Source: Piromyces finnis
Lineage: Eukaryota > Neocallimastigomycota > Neocallimastigomycetes > Neocallimastigales > Neocallimastigaceae
Length of the DNA: 39,903 bases
Reading direction: 5' to 3'
Assembly: GCA_002104945.1 (NCBI GenBank)
Contig: MCFH01000115.1
Coordinates: 1 to 39,903 of the forward strand
The position numbers were made by a program, and so were the translations under genes. Within the stretch, counting starts at the first letter, position 1. Each line of letters begins with the position of its first letter. The notes under the pieces were generated by a model. The model was not told the origin of the DNA and did not search any database. It saw only the letters and a program-made list of their open reading frames with translations. Below are positions 1-12,829 of this stretch, in pieces.

Positions 1-957
1 ATTCTCGATACAGTTCCTTTTTCAATAAATCTATAATATTACATAATATTATATTATAACATATATATAATGTATAATGTATGTTAAATATATTTTTATT
101 AAATAAATTAAATTAATATTCTTTATTATATTCAGTATAATATTCATTATAATATTTATGAAATACTACTTTAATATTTCATCTAAATTATTAACTACTT
201 CTTCTTGTATTCCTGATATTGTAATAGTATTATTATTTTCCCATATATTTATATCTTTACTAGGAGTATCTGGATGAAGTAAATCTCTTAATTGTTCTTG
301 ATAAATTTCAATAAACATTATCTTCACTACATATTCCATTTCATTTAATTCAGTCTTTTTATTCTAAAATATTTCAAAATAAATATTTATATTTAAAAAT
401 ATATTTGTTTATATTTAAAAATTAATAGCAGATAAAATTTAATACCTCAATTCCATTATATACTCCTTGGATTACACGAGGGATAATACCAACACTTTCT
501 TTTGAATTTAATGAAGAAGTTTCACTACCCATTGTATATGTTTTTCCTGTACCAGTTTGCCCATATGCAAATACTGTAATATTTATACCATCTAAGAAAT
601 TGTTAATTAAAGATGGACATAGTTTATTATAGATAGTTTCTTGAGTAGTAGAGGGTCCAAATATATAATCAAACGAAAATGTTCTTTTTGAACTACCTGA
701 GTTATGTTCTTTGTTAATAACGATTTGATTTGATTCAGTTATATATTGAAGACAAGCTTTTTTATTTTCATCTAATGGTTTTATCTAAAATATCAATAAT
801 GTATTATATCAACCAACATAATTTTTGATAGCATAATTAAATTTATTTTAATACTATTGTAAATTTTTAAAATATTTTATTATTTAAAAAAACATACACG
901 AATTGCTACTTGCATATAGCTTTCATTTCCTTCTTTTTCTTCTATAGTTTCAGTCAT
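1..957 (-). CDS. Kinesin motor domain protein (kinesin-4-like), N-terminal part
   Basis: This is an ATP-driven microtubule motor. Exons on the minus strand are 898-957, 446-784, 170-363 and 1-30, and the gene continues beyond the left edge; all junction phases agree. The protein starts with METs at 957 and has the kinesin beta-1 strand MQVAIRIKPL, the FxFDYIFGPST segment, the P-loop GQTGTGKTYTMG, then VGIIPRVIQ, the FIEIYQEQLRDLL helix and the start of the FIEKGTVSR helix. About 200 residues of the motor are visible; Switch I (SSRSH) and Switch II lie off the window. GIIPRVIQ and the INIWE stretch resemble kinesin-4 (KIF4/KIF21/KIF27) motors more than kinesin-1, but the subfamily call is an inference from recalled sequences. 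The third intron has donor GTAGTA. The neighbouring WBP4-like gene lies in tandem upstream. Confidence 0.92.
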
Positions 958-1794
<837 letters not shown>

Positions 1795-2829
1795 TTATTC
1801 TAATTTAATTCTTGCATTTTTCTTTTTATCTTTTCTGCTAGTTTTTCTCTTCTTAAACTGAATTGGTTTATCATCATTAGAAGTTTCATCATCAATAATT
1901 AATTTCTTTTCCTCTATTTTAAAGTTTTTTAAATTATCAATATCTTTTTCTTCTTCATACACTACTTGTATACTTGAATTATAAGATGATTCCTTAGCAT
2001 GAAATACATTACCATCTTCCTCTTTATTATTTTCATCTTTAAATAACAATGCAGGGGGATCTTCAACACTCTCTTCTGGTTCTACAACTTCCCATTGACC
2101 TATTCCTGTATTTTTATCAATAATTGGTTTATGGTCTTCTTTTTTCTTTTTTTCTTCTGTATCTTTTTTATTTACATATTCTTCTGTATCTTTTGTTTCT
2201 GGGTTATAATACGAAAAATTCACTTTCAAATCTTTTGTTGATAACTTGCTATCATTAATACAATCTTGTGAGTATTGTTTATAAGCTGCCTAAAAATTTA
2301 AATAAAAATATTAAGAATTATAAATATATTCAAATATATATATAAGATAATAACGATATAAAATAATATATGGAAGAAGAAAATTTTATTCATTTCAATT
2401 ATTCTTCTTCTCTATATTCCAAAATTACTTTTTCAACTTGTTGCAACATTCTTCTTGTTGCTTCTGCTTCCTTATCTTCTTCTTGTTTTCTTTTTTGAAC
2501 ATCTCTAATATACATCTGAACTATTTCTTTATGTTTTCTTCCATTATCATGATTTTGCCTACTCTATATAATATTAATTACATGTTTCTTTAATTAAATG
2601 AAATTAAATATAATATATATATAATATGATTATTATATTATATATATATAAAGTATATAAAGTATAAATTACTTTGTTATTGATACTATACAATTTTATT
2701 ATCTGTAATGTATATTTTACAATATTTACAATAATATTTTTTATTTGATACCCAATATTCTGACCTAATTGAATTTATAATATTTAAAAAAAAAAAGAAA
2801 AAAAAAAGGTAATAAGATTAATAATACAT
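1795..2829 (-). CDS. WBP4: WBP4/FBP21-like U1-type zinc-finger splicing factor without WW domains
   Basis: This is the likely homologue of the spliceosomal B-complex protein WBP4/FBP21. Exons are 2692-2764, 2429-2563 and 1795-2289, with a first exon holding only AT of the start codon (candidate 2828-2829, alternative 3058-3059). The joined protein is 234 aa. It opens MSEYWVSNKKYYCKYCKIY, matching the family's MxxYW..CxYC start; then comes a histidine pair (NHDNGRKHKE) completing a C2H2 matrin/U1-type finger, a charged helix, AAYKQYSQD, an acidic middle, a GQWEVVEPEE segment and a basic FKKRKTSRKDKKKN tail like that of WBP4. The spacing ITDNK-I-SRQNH across the intron equals the human spacing. 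Unlike animal WBP4 there are no WW domains. A plant ZOP1-like protein is the alternative. The exact start is uncertain because no in-frame ATG precedes the acceptor at 2765-2766. Confidence 0.74.
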
Positions 2830-3693
2830 TAAGATTTTAAGTATCTTTCAAAAAAAAAAATAATAATAATAATAAATTTAAAGCTTAATAAATATAGAAT
2901 TAATTTAGTTTATCATAATTTTAATTCATATTATTAAATATATAGTAAAGAAAACTTGAAATGTGTTAAAATTTTAAATCTCGAAATTATCAATTTTTAT
3001 TTATATTTTTGATATATCTTAAAATGTAAAACGTAATAGAAAATATATAAAAATTACATTTTTTTTATTTTTTCTTTCTTTCTTTCCTTCTTTCTTGCTA
3101 TTTTTACAATAAAATAATTATATTGTTATTTATAAAAATTAATTAAATACTAAGTTTATTAAAAAAAAAAAAAAAAAAAAAAAAAGTATTCTATTTTCCT
3201 TTTTTCAATTATAATTATATTACAATTCTAAAATGGTTACTAAATAATAAAACTGAAAGTTTTTTTATAAAATTGAAAATTTAATAATTTGGTGTCAAAG
3301 TTATGTATAATCATAATAAAAGTATGATACACGTGCAAATTCATTAAATAGAAAAAAAAAAAACTATTTTATTTATAATTTATAATTAAACTATTAAACT
3401 TTTTTATTTTTAAATTTTTTCATAAAAAAAGATATTTATATATATAATTAAAATAGTTCTATTATTATTATATTAACTAACTGAATAATACCTAATATTT
3501 TTATAAAAAAATATATATTAATATTCAAATATTAGAATTTGGAATGTCATTTTCATATTATAAATAACAAAAGTGTAATTATTATCAATATATTGTAATA
3601 AATTATTTATTATCATAATCATATTATAATAACATTTTTTTAAATGTATATATTATTGTTATAAAATGTGAAATAAAAATATATTTATCCTGG

Positions 3694-3727
<34 letters not shown>

Positions 3728-3835
3728 ATAAAATATTAATATTAATAAAAAAATAGTTTCATTCTCTAAAAAGTATATTTTTTAATATATAAATCATAGA
3801 CCTCTAATAATAAACTATAATTTAAAATATAAAAA
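2830..3835. other. Head-to-head intergenic region between WBP4-like gene and NCS1
   Basis: This divergent spacer must carry both promoters. It contains homopolymer A runs at about 3162-3185 and 3693-3725, a pyrimidine tract near 3070-3100 and an alternative AT|GTAATT start exon for the WBP4-like gene at 3058-3059. No ORF or structured RNA is recognised. Confidence 0.5.
3693..3725. repeat. Poly(A) run, 33 bases
   Basis: A homopolymer A tract lies about 110 bases upstream of the NCS1 start codon. It could act as a nucleosome-excluding promoter element, but that is inference. Confidence 0.9.
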
Positions 3836-4712
3836 ATGGGAAAAGTTAACAGTAAAATAAGTAGTGAAGATTGTGCAAAATTTTTAAAAAAAACAAGCTG
3901 TATTATTTTTATTATAATTTTTATAATTATATTAATATAAAGCGAATTATAATATTTTATTATTCTTTTTATACCTAAAATATGAAATCTAAATTGGATT
4001 TCCAGTTACAAAAAAGGAAATATATCAATGGTATTAATAATAAATTATTATTTTTGTTAAATTAAAAATTTTTATAAAAAAAAATGCTATGTATTATATA
4101 ATAAATACATATATATAAATATATACAAAGGTATAAATGTTTTTACAAATCATGTCCTGAAGGATTCATAAGCAAAGATCAATTATTAAGTATGTATTAT
4201 GGAGCATTTCCTGATGGAGACCCAAAAAATTTTGTAGATATAGCATACAGAGCAATTGATTTAAACAATGACGGGTCAATAACTTTTGATGATTTCATAA
4301 TTACTCTAGATGTTTGTAAGAAAAATTCTACTGAAAAAATTGATTGTAATTACTTATATTTTTTCTTTTTCAAAATTTGATTTTTTTTTTTTTTTTTTTT
4401 CTTCTATCAAATTCATCTTAATCTAATACTTATATATATAATGTATTAACATGATTTATGAAACTTAATGTTAAGGGATATTTCGGTTTTTTGATATGAA
4501 TAATGATGGGAAAATAAGTAAGGATGAATTAAAAAATTTTGTGGATGCTATATATAAAATGTTAGGACAAAAAGAAGTTGATAATTTACTTGACAATACT
4601 GTGGAAAAAAGAGTTAACAAGGTAAATAATTAATTATATGGAAAAATATATATAATAATAATAATAAGGAAATTTAAATAAAAAAAAACTATTTATTTAT
4701 TTATTTATTCAT

Positions 4713-4759
<47 letters not shown>

Positions 4760-5011
4760 TTATTTATATAACTTTTTTTTCCATATTTCAGATTTTTTCT
4801 ACAATAAACAAAGTAAGAGTTTTATTAATAAATGCCCTTACAAAAAATTATATATTTTATAGAATTTATTTATTTATTTGTTTTTATAATATTTCTTTTA
4901 ATTTATAACTTACAAAAGGACAAAGATATAATTACAAAAGAAGATTTTGGACAATTAATTAATAATAACCAAACAAAAGAATTATTAGCAATAATTAAAT
5001 TAATGATATAA
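3836..5011 (+). CDS. NCS1: Neuronal calcium sensor 1 / frequenin (EF-hand, N-myristoylated)
   Basis: This is a calcium-binding switch protein of the recoverin/frequenin family; in yeast the orthologue Frq1 activates the phosphatidylinositol 4-kinase Pik1. Exons are 3836-3899, 4006-4030, 4131-4345, 4476-4621, 4792-4812 and 4919-5011, giving 187 aa (human NCS1 is 190). The start MGKVNSK is a classic N-myristoylation signal. FTKKEIYQWY and the CPEG of the cryptic EF1 match the family. EF2 (residues 73-84, DLNNDGSITFDD) has Asp rather than Glu at loop position 12. EF3 (108-119, DMNNDGKISKDE) is canonical. EF4 (155-166) has Ile at position 1 and Asp at 12 and looks unable to bind calcium. EKRV before EF4 is conserved. 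Intron 4 carries a TTTA microsatellite. Exon 5 is only 21 bases. Confidence 0.93.
4691..4767. repeat. (TTTA)n microsatellite inside NCS1 intron 4
   Basis: About 18 tandem tetranucleotide copies with one TTCA variant lie wholly inside the intron between exon 4 and the 21-base exon 5. Confidence 0.93.
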
Positions 5012-6694
5012 ATTGTTATAATATGAATATTAGAAACTTTAAAAAAAAAAATAAGATAGATTAAACTAATATGTATATAAATTATAGTTTACTTAATATA
5101 ATTACTACTATCTAAAATTAAGTTGAAGTACACTTACTGCTTTTATTTTTATTGTACTAATTTATCTAAAGAATAATTTAAATATTAAATATTAAATATT
5201 AATAATAAAATGAAAAACTAATAAAATTAAAAATATTATTTATTAATAATATTAATAAAAAAGAAAAGAATATAAACTTTCTCTTTTTATGTACTATGTA
5301 TATATTGAATAGTAGTAATTTTATTTATACTTTTAATTTTAAGGATTATTTTCACACTTTTATAAACATAATAATTCTTTCATCATTATGTATTTCTATT
5401 ATTTTAATTTTATTATATTTATAAAATATTTTATTTAAAAATAAAACTAATATATTTAATTACCATATTAAGCAATCTAAAACAAAACATAATTCTATAT
5501 TGAATTCATTTAAAATTTTTAAATTTTATACTGTTATATAGAAAATTCTACCCTTCAAATATTCACATGATTTTATATCATGTATTTCTGTTTTTGAATA
5601 AATTTATAAATTAATCCAATTATTGTATAAAAAAAAAAAAAGAAACAATAAAATATAAATAAATAAAAATAAATAAAATCTTATTAATTATTTATATTTT
5701 CTTTTACAATATTGGCAATAACATATTATACAAAAATATAATTAATGGTAATGGTAATCTATAATAAAAGTATAAATAAGAAGACATATACTTTGATTAA
5801 TAATGATTCTATATAATTTTTAAGCTAAAAAGAAAATAACTTATATAAAAAATAATAAAACAAATTATTATTAAAAGAAATGGGATTTGTCACGTTTATA
5901 CATGTGAGTATAACCATCAATAAAAGAGTCTAAAATTTTCTTTTATATATATTTGATTGGGTAATATTATTTGACCATTTATAAAATAATATTTAAATTA
6001 AAAATAATGTAAAACATGAATAAATAAAATGATATATTATTGATTTTATGTATTAGTAATTTTTACATCAAAAAAAAAAAGAAAAAAGATAAAAGAATTT
6101 TGTTTATTTTTTAAAATTATTAATTAAAAAGATTTTATTTGAAAATATTTATATTTAATAAATTAGACATATATATTAAAATACAATGTAAAAAAATATT
6201 AATTCACTTTTTTTAATTTATTTTCTAATTGTATAATAACTACTGTAATATATAAATACAATTGATTAATATACTGTAAATATATTTTCATAAAGAATAA
6301 ATTAAATTATAAATAAAAATATCAAATAAAATAACATTTATATACAACATATATTATAGTTTATTATTTAAAATAAAAAAAAAAAAAATTATTTCTTTGC
6401 TCTCTTTTTTTATTATTTTGTATTTTATAATTATAATAAAATATATAATAAAAAAACATATCTTATATTTTTTTTTATAATACTAGAAAGTATAGGAAAT
6501 ATATTTGTATATTAAATTAAGTAATTATCTTTAAGATAAAAAATATTTATATTTATACAATCAATAAAAATTAATAAATATAAATATATAACTTACTCTT
6601 CTTTCAATAATATAAATAATAATATAAATTTGCTATTTCCCAAAAAATTAACAATCAATTCCATTTTTAAAGTTTAATTTTATCATAATATAAA
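5012..6694. other. Intergenic spacer between NCS1 and DnaJ genes
   Basis: About 1.7 kb of A/T-rich DNA lies between two genes on the same strand. It holds the NCS1 3' region and the DnaJ promoter. Short A/T homopolymers are present. I found no coding exon, tRNA-like GC-rich stretch or inverted repeat worth naming, and no convincing array of heat-shock elements. Confidence 0.5.
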
Positions 6695-8275
6695 ATGGTC
6701 AAGGATACTAAACTTTATGATACTTTAGGTGTTTCACCAGATGCTACTGAAAATGAACTTAAAAAAGCTTACAGAAAATTAGCTTTAAAGTATCACCCAG
6801 ATAAGGTTAATAATTTATTAAAAATATTTGATTTTAAAATTTGAATTAGAAATATATAATAATCAAAATAATTATAATGAAAACGATAATATTAGTAATA
6901 GCAAAAAATAAAAATAAATTAAGAAATAAAATTTTGTTATATTATTAAATATATATGTAATAATAAAAAAATAGAATCCAAATGCTGGAGATAAATTTAA
7001 AGATATTTCACATGCTTATGAAATTCTTTCTGATAGTGAAAAGCGTGCTACTTATGACAGATGTAAGTTGTTAAAGTAGTATAAAATATTTTTATAATTC
7101 TTATTAATAAATTAGGAACATATATTGTATTTGTCAAATTATAGTTGGTGAAGAAGGTCTTAGTGGTGATGCTATGGGTGGTGGCATGGGACCAGATGAT
7201 CTTTTCAGTCAATTCTTCGGAGATGCTTTTGGTTTTGGTCGTTCAAGACATAATGGCCCACAAAAGGGAAAAGATATGGTTCACACTATCAAGGTTTCTT
7301 TAGAAGAATTGTATAATGGTACTACTAAGAAATTATCTCTCCAAAAGAATGTTGTTTGTAGTAGCTGTGATGGTAGAGGTGGTAAGGAAGGTACTGTCAA
7401 AAAGTGTACTTCTTGTGATGGTACTGGTATTAAACTTGTTGTTCGTAGAATTGGTCCAATGATTCAACAAATGCAACAAACTTGTCCAGAATGTAATGGT
7501 GAAGGTTCTATCTTCAAAGAAAAGGATCGTTGTAAGGTTTGTAAAGGAAAAAAGATTGTCAAGGAAAAGAAGGTTAGTAATTTCATGTAGTAATAATTTA
7601 AATAATATATAATTTATTAAATATTTGGTTAATATTTTATTGTTATGTTAATTTTATAAATTTTTTAATATATCTTTTTATCAATTTAAAAAATTTATAA
7701 AGATTTTGGAAGTTCATGTTGAAAAAGGTATGGTTGACCAACAAAAAATTACTTTCTCTGGTGAAGCTGATCAACAACCAGGTATTAGAGCAGGTGATGT
7801 TCATATTATTTTAGAAGAAAGAGAACATCCAAGATTTAAAAGAAAAGGTAATGATTTATATTATGATGCCAAGATTGACCTTTTAACTGCTTTAACTGGT
7901 GGTGAATTCTCAATTAAGCATCTTGATGATAGATACTTAAAGGTTACTATTATTCCAGGTGAAATTATTAAAAACGGTCAATCAAAATGTATTGTTGAAG
8001 AAGGTATGCCAACTCATCATAGACCATTCGATAAGGGTAACCTTATCATTAACTTTGAAGTTGAATTCCCAGAAACTAGTTGGTACACTCCAGAAAAGGC
8101 TTCTTTATTAGAACAAGCTTTACCTCCACGTAAGGAAGATAAAATTCCAAAGGATGCTATAGTTGATGATGTCACTTTAAGTGAAATTGATAATACTAGA
8201 AGAGAAGGATATTATTCAAGCAGAGATGATATGGAAGAAGAACAAGGAAGTGGTGTACAATGTGCTACTCAATAA
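6695..8275 (+). CDS. YDJ1: Type I DnaJ/Hsp40 cochaperone (Ydj1/DNAJA family), CaaX-terminated
   Basis: This cytosolic Hsp40 stimulates Hsp70 ATPase and delivers clients. Exons are 6695-6805, 6975-7062, 7145-7572 and 7703-8275, giving 399 aa (yeast Ydj1 is 409). In order it has a J domain with KLYDTLGV and the HPDK motif (residues about 34-37, right at the first exon end), a Gly/Phe linker ([21 protein letters not shown]), four cysteine-rich zinc-finger repeats ([32 protein letters not shown], the last lacking GxG as is usual in DNAJA proteins) and the C-terminal beta-sandwich substrate domains. The C-terminus CATQ is a CaaX box; a final Gln predicts farnesylation, as with yeast Ydj1 CASQ, implying attachment to the ER or other membranes. 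Codon use is richer in G/C than in neighbouring genes, fitting high expression. Confidence 0.97.
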
Positions 8276-8889
8276 GCAATATAACATTATGTAATAAAGG
8301 GATTATGCTTTTTATTTAACTACAATGACGAAAAAAATAAAATTTATTTAGCATTAATAAATTCGTATAAAAAAATAGATAAATTACTGATTTTTATGAT
8401 TTTTGCTATATCAATATTAATAGAATAAAAGAAAAGTAAATATAAAAAATAAAACAGTAAAATTTTATTATTTCCTTTATTATCTTTAAAATTGAAAGAT
8501 AATAAAAATTAATCATCATATTAATAACATTAAATTAATTTAATATAATATTTAAAAATAAAAAAATAAAAAATAAAAAAAAAGTAAAAAAAAATATCTC
8601 GTCTATATAAAGAAATAAAAAAATAATAATAATAAAATATATAATTGAAAAGAAATTTTTTTTTTATGTTATGTTAGGCTAAAGTTGGTGTCTCCAAAAA
8701 AAAAAAAAAAAAAATTAAAGTAAGAAATAAAAATATAGTATATTTTTTAAAGTTTTTAATAGATTTTATTGATAATTTGGTAATTACAAAAAGTTTAAAG
8801 GATTTATATAAATAAATTAAAGATTTTCTCACAATTAATAAATTATATATATTATAAAATTATTGTAAATCCTGTTTTTAATAATGTAA
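8276..8889. other. Convergent 3' intergenic region, DnaJ / DNAAF5
   Basis: The two genes converge here, so the spacer contains both 3' untranslated regions. It is A/T-rich with several AATAAA-like hexamers and a poly(A) run near 8696-8714. No gene is seen. Confidence 0.5.
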
Positions 8890-11800
8890 TTACTTTAAAT
8901 TTTGAATATATTGAATAATATTATCAATGTAATAGCTGTTTCTATGTTTACTGCGAACGCTATTAAGATATTCAATGATCATAGTCTTTAATGGAATATT
9001 TGACATTGGGATTAATGAAGTATGACTTGCTAATGCAAGACCTTTAAAAGTTTCGCATACAGCATTCTATTAAAATTTATATATATATTTGTTAATAAAA
9101 TGAAAAATAAATATATATATATATATGTCATATGAAATGTAAAAATAAATAATATCCATAGTTTACCTGAATAATATTATTAGAATCATCTAAATGAATG
9201 GATAATCCCTTAATCATAGTTTGATAATGAATATCATCTAATGATTTTTCAATATAAGATTCACCGGAATTCATTTTATTATTTTGAATATAATCTTGCC
9301 ATTGGGCAATACAATTAAAAAGATATGGAAAAGTTTTTGCAGTTTGATTTCTAATAACATCACTAGCATCATCCATTCTTTTTAATAATTCTGGATAAAT
9401 TTTTTTAAATAGTTCAGCTAAAACATAAAATAATAATAATAAGAGTATATATTGAATTATTAAAGATATATAAATAAATAATTCAAAATCTTATATATAA
9501 TAATTTTTACCATTATAAGCCCCGCAATATTCTTTATTGAATAATTTAACAAAGATTTTTAAGACATTTTCACGTGTATTGATATCATCATCTTCTAAAC
9601 AACTAATTAAAACAGGTAATAATTCTTTTTCCATAACATCTTCAATACACTGAATATTGATAATACGTTCTGTATTTTCATATAATCCATCTTGCAAATT
9701 AAGATAAGCTAAGAAGCATTCCATATCTCTAGCACGAATAACAGTTGCTTTTTTGCCAGCTCTCCAAATGCCATTAGCAATAAATATATCAGTAATGATT
9801 CTCTTAGAATACATTGGTAATTGATGTGTTGAATTCAAAGTTAATGGTTTGGTCTTTAATAACTTATGTAATAATGAGAACATTCTAAAATACAACAATT
9901 GAAATGATTTATTGAATATGTTCAATTTGTTGAGTTTATTTTTTAATTATTAATATTGATATAAATATATTGTATATGTGAATTATTTTTATTATTATTA
10001 ACATTGTAATATTGTAATATTTCAAAAAATTATATAAATTAATAAAAAAATATTTCATTAAATATTTTTTTTTTTGTATTTGATATAAATTAATTTAAAT
10101 AAATATTATTACCTAATTCTTGTTTCGAAATCTCTTTCAATATTAAATAACAAAACAAAATTTGAAATAATAATATCTAATCTTTGACCAATTAATTCAT
10201 CTGAATTTTCAAGTAAAATATAATAGACCTTTGGCTCAATAGAATAAGAATTCCATACATCAATAGTTTTAGTTAATTCATTCATTAAGGTATCAAAATA
10301 ATAATTATATAATTGAGGTATGGATTCAAAATCATGTTTTTCAGTTAATAATTTTAAAGAATTATCAATCTAAATATAATAACAAAATAATGTTTTATCA
10401 GAAAAAAAATAAATTCATACATTATTAGTATATAATTATTAATTTTATAATTATATATTATTATAATTCTTTTGTTAAATTTTATACTTAATTAATTACA
10501 TTATGCTGCATTTCCTTAACTCCAGGAACATTAACATTATTCTCTGTAGACTTTAATTGAACAAGAATATAAAAGTACTTAAATCCAATACTATCTTCTA
10601 ATGAATTAAAAGCTTCATTGATACTGGCTGGTATTAACTTATTTATAATTTCTTGTAAAACAACAGAAACTTCTAATAAAAGATAAGCATTTTCATTATG
10701 AATTAATTCATTTTCATTTATTACAACAGATATATACTTAATGGTAGAAGATAGTTTTTCTGGATCACTACCACGAATAAGTGATCCCAAAACTTTAAGA
10801 CAACCAATACGACTTTGAACAGCTCCACCAGCACTTCTTTTAATTTGTGGTGTAATAACGTCAAGCCAGACTGATGGTTCAACATAACGGCCTAATAACT
10901 CGGATGATTTTCCAATCTATAAGAAAATAAAATCAATAATTAAAATAATTATTGTTTATATATCTTAAAATTTATCAAAATGAAAAACTTACAGATTGAA
11001 GTAAAGAAATTTCATCAGTAGTACAAACTTTACAAAATATTGGAATTATAGCATTAGTGTAACCAGTAATATGTTCTTCAACAAAATCAAATAAAGTAAC
11101 TAAAATTTGACTACTTTTATTCCTTCTTTCTGTAGTCCAATCTTGAATATCTTCTAATAACTTATCTAAAATTTTCATAATATTATCTCTAACAATATGT
11201 CTAGAACCAATTCTTGGACGGTCTAAATTTTTTGAATAATAAAATTTATATAAAAATATATATAGAAGCATTTGATATTGATATTAGCCTAAATCGCAAT
11301 TATCATTCTTAGTAATAAAAATAATAGTAGTAGTATTTTTAAATAAATAAATAAAAATATAATCATAATATATCAATAATAGCATACCAGAGTTATTATT
11401 ATTTGGTGTATAATCTAATTGATCCTTTAATCTACTTTCCCAATCATATTCATATAAAGCACCAATTTCATTCATATACGATTTACATTGTTCTTGGTAT
11501 TTTGGAACTTCGTCAACAAAACCTGCAAAAAGAAGTGGCAATAATTTATCACCATAACTATAACGGTCGCGTAATTTTAATAGCCATTCACTAACAGTTT
11601 TATACAAAACCTCGCGAACAGAGCCTGTTTTATCAAGAGTTAAATTACGAAGGGTATTAATAATATCATTTAATCCTGAAGCATCAGCAATAACTGCATA
11701 TTTTAATGCCTTTTATTAAAATATATTAATATAATTATTAATAATAGCTTTACTATATTGGAAATATATAATTAGCATTCTATATATTATCAACTAATAA

Positions 11801-12829
11801 TGAATATTATATAATTACTTGTAAAGCTATTATTCTAACACTGGAATGCTTATGTTGTAAAGTTGGAACTAATGACTTTGTTATTTTTTCACCAAAAAAT
11901 GAAACTTGATGTTCAGCATTTTCAACTAAACTAATTATTATTTTACATGAGACTTTTTTAACTTCTGGATATGAGTCTTGAAGAGTTCTATCTAGAATTC
12001 GAACAATATCTTCAACAAATGGTGTTATTTCACGTTTTGAGATATCTGATATTTTTAAAATTAATTCTACTGTTGCTAAACGAATTTCTTCTGATGGTTC
12101 AATGATTTCTGGTTGTGAATAGCGATTTACAAAAACTGGCATTATATAAGATATGAAAGGAATAGGATCAATCGTTTCAAAAAATCTTTAAATATAAAAT
12201 ATTTTATAAAAAAAATAAAAATAAAAAATAAATTTATTTTAATATATCTTATTTGTATTGACATTTATTAACTTGAATTAATTCTTTATATTTTTGAATT
12301 ATAATTAAAATTAATTAATATTAAAATGCATTAAATTATTATTTATGAATATCATCTCTATTATATATGTTAATTAATATTACTCTGTTATAATTTGTGT
12401 TGAAAGTTCACGACATTTTTCAATTGAATCACCAAGACATCTTACTAAAGCATTAGATATATTAAAGAATAATTTTTGCAAAATCTCAATTGATAATCCT
12501 TTTTTATTTCCAATTGTTTCTTTTTTAATTTTTTCTAAAGATCTTCTTTTTGATAAACGATCTGAAGAAATCTCACTAATAATATTAATATCACGTTGTA
12601 TATTCTAAAATGTTATAGCATGTATGAATTAAAATAATTAAAAAATATACATTTATTCAATTTTTTTTTATTTTACATATAAATATCATTAGCATTTATG
12701 ATGATAATAATGATGATAATAATAATTACACTATACCATTAATACTTCATTGAATTTCTCTTCCTGTTCTTGAGTTAACTCTTTCATTTCATGATTATTT
12801 ATTTCATCAGGTAAAAATTCAGTCATCAT
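8890..12829 (-). CDS. DNAAF5: Dynein axonemal assembly factor 5 (HEATR2), HEAT-repeat protein
   Basis: This is a cytosolic factor for preassembly of axonemal dynein arms. Ten minus-strand exons with agreeing phases: 12737-12829, 12384-12604, 11819-12185, 11388-11709, 10993-11222, 10500-10916, 10113-10369, 9511-9884, 9167-9417 and 8890-9066; the product is 902 aa (human 855). The chain is HEAT repeats throughout. Family landmarks are EPSEEIRL, DIVRILDRTLQDSYPEVKK, WLLKLRDRYSYGDKLLPLL, DEVPKYQ, LKDQLDYTP, the RPRIGSRHIVRDN segment, DWTTERRNKSSQ, and near the C-terminus YPELLKRMDDASDVIRN and HLDDSNNIIQ. The start is the first of two adjacent ATGs at 12829; the N-terminal exon is poorly conserved. 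Its presence implies a motile flagellum with dynein arms. It is divergent from the MAPK gene and convergent with DnaJ. Confidence 0.93.

Noticed and set aside
6440-6694. Heat-shock elements upstream of DnaJ
   Set aside because: Scattered GAA and TTC triplets occur (AGAAAG, CTTCTTTC) but no properly spaced three-unit array was found.
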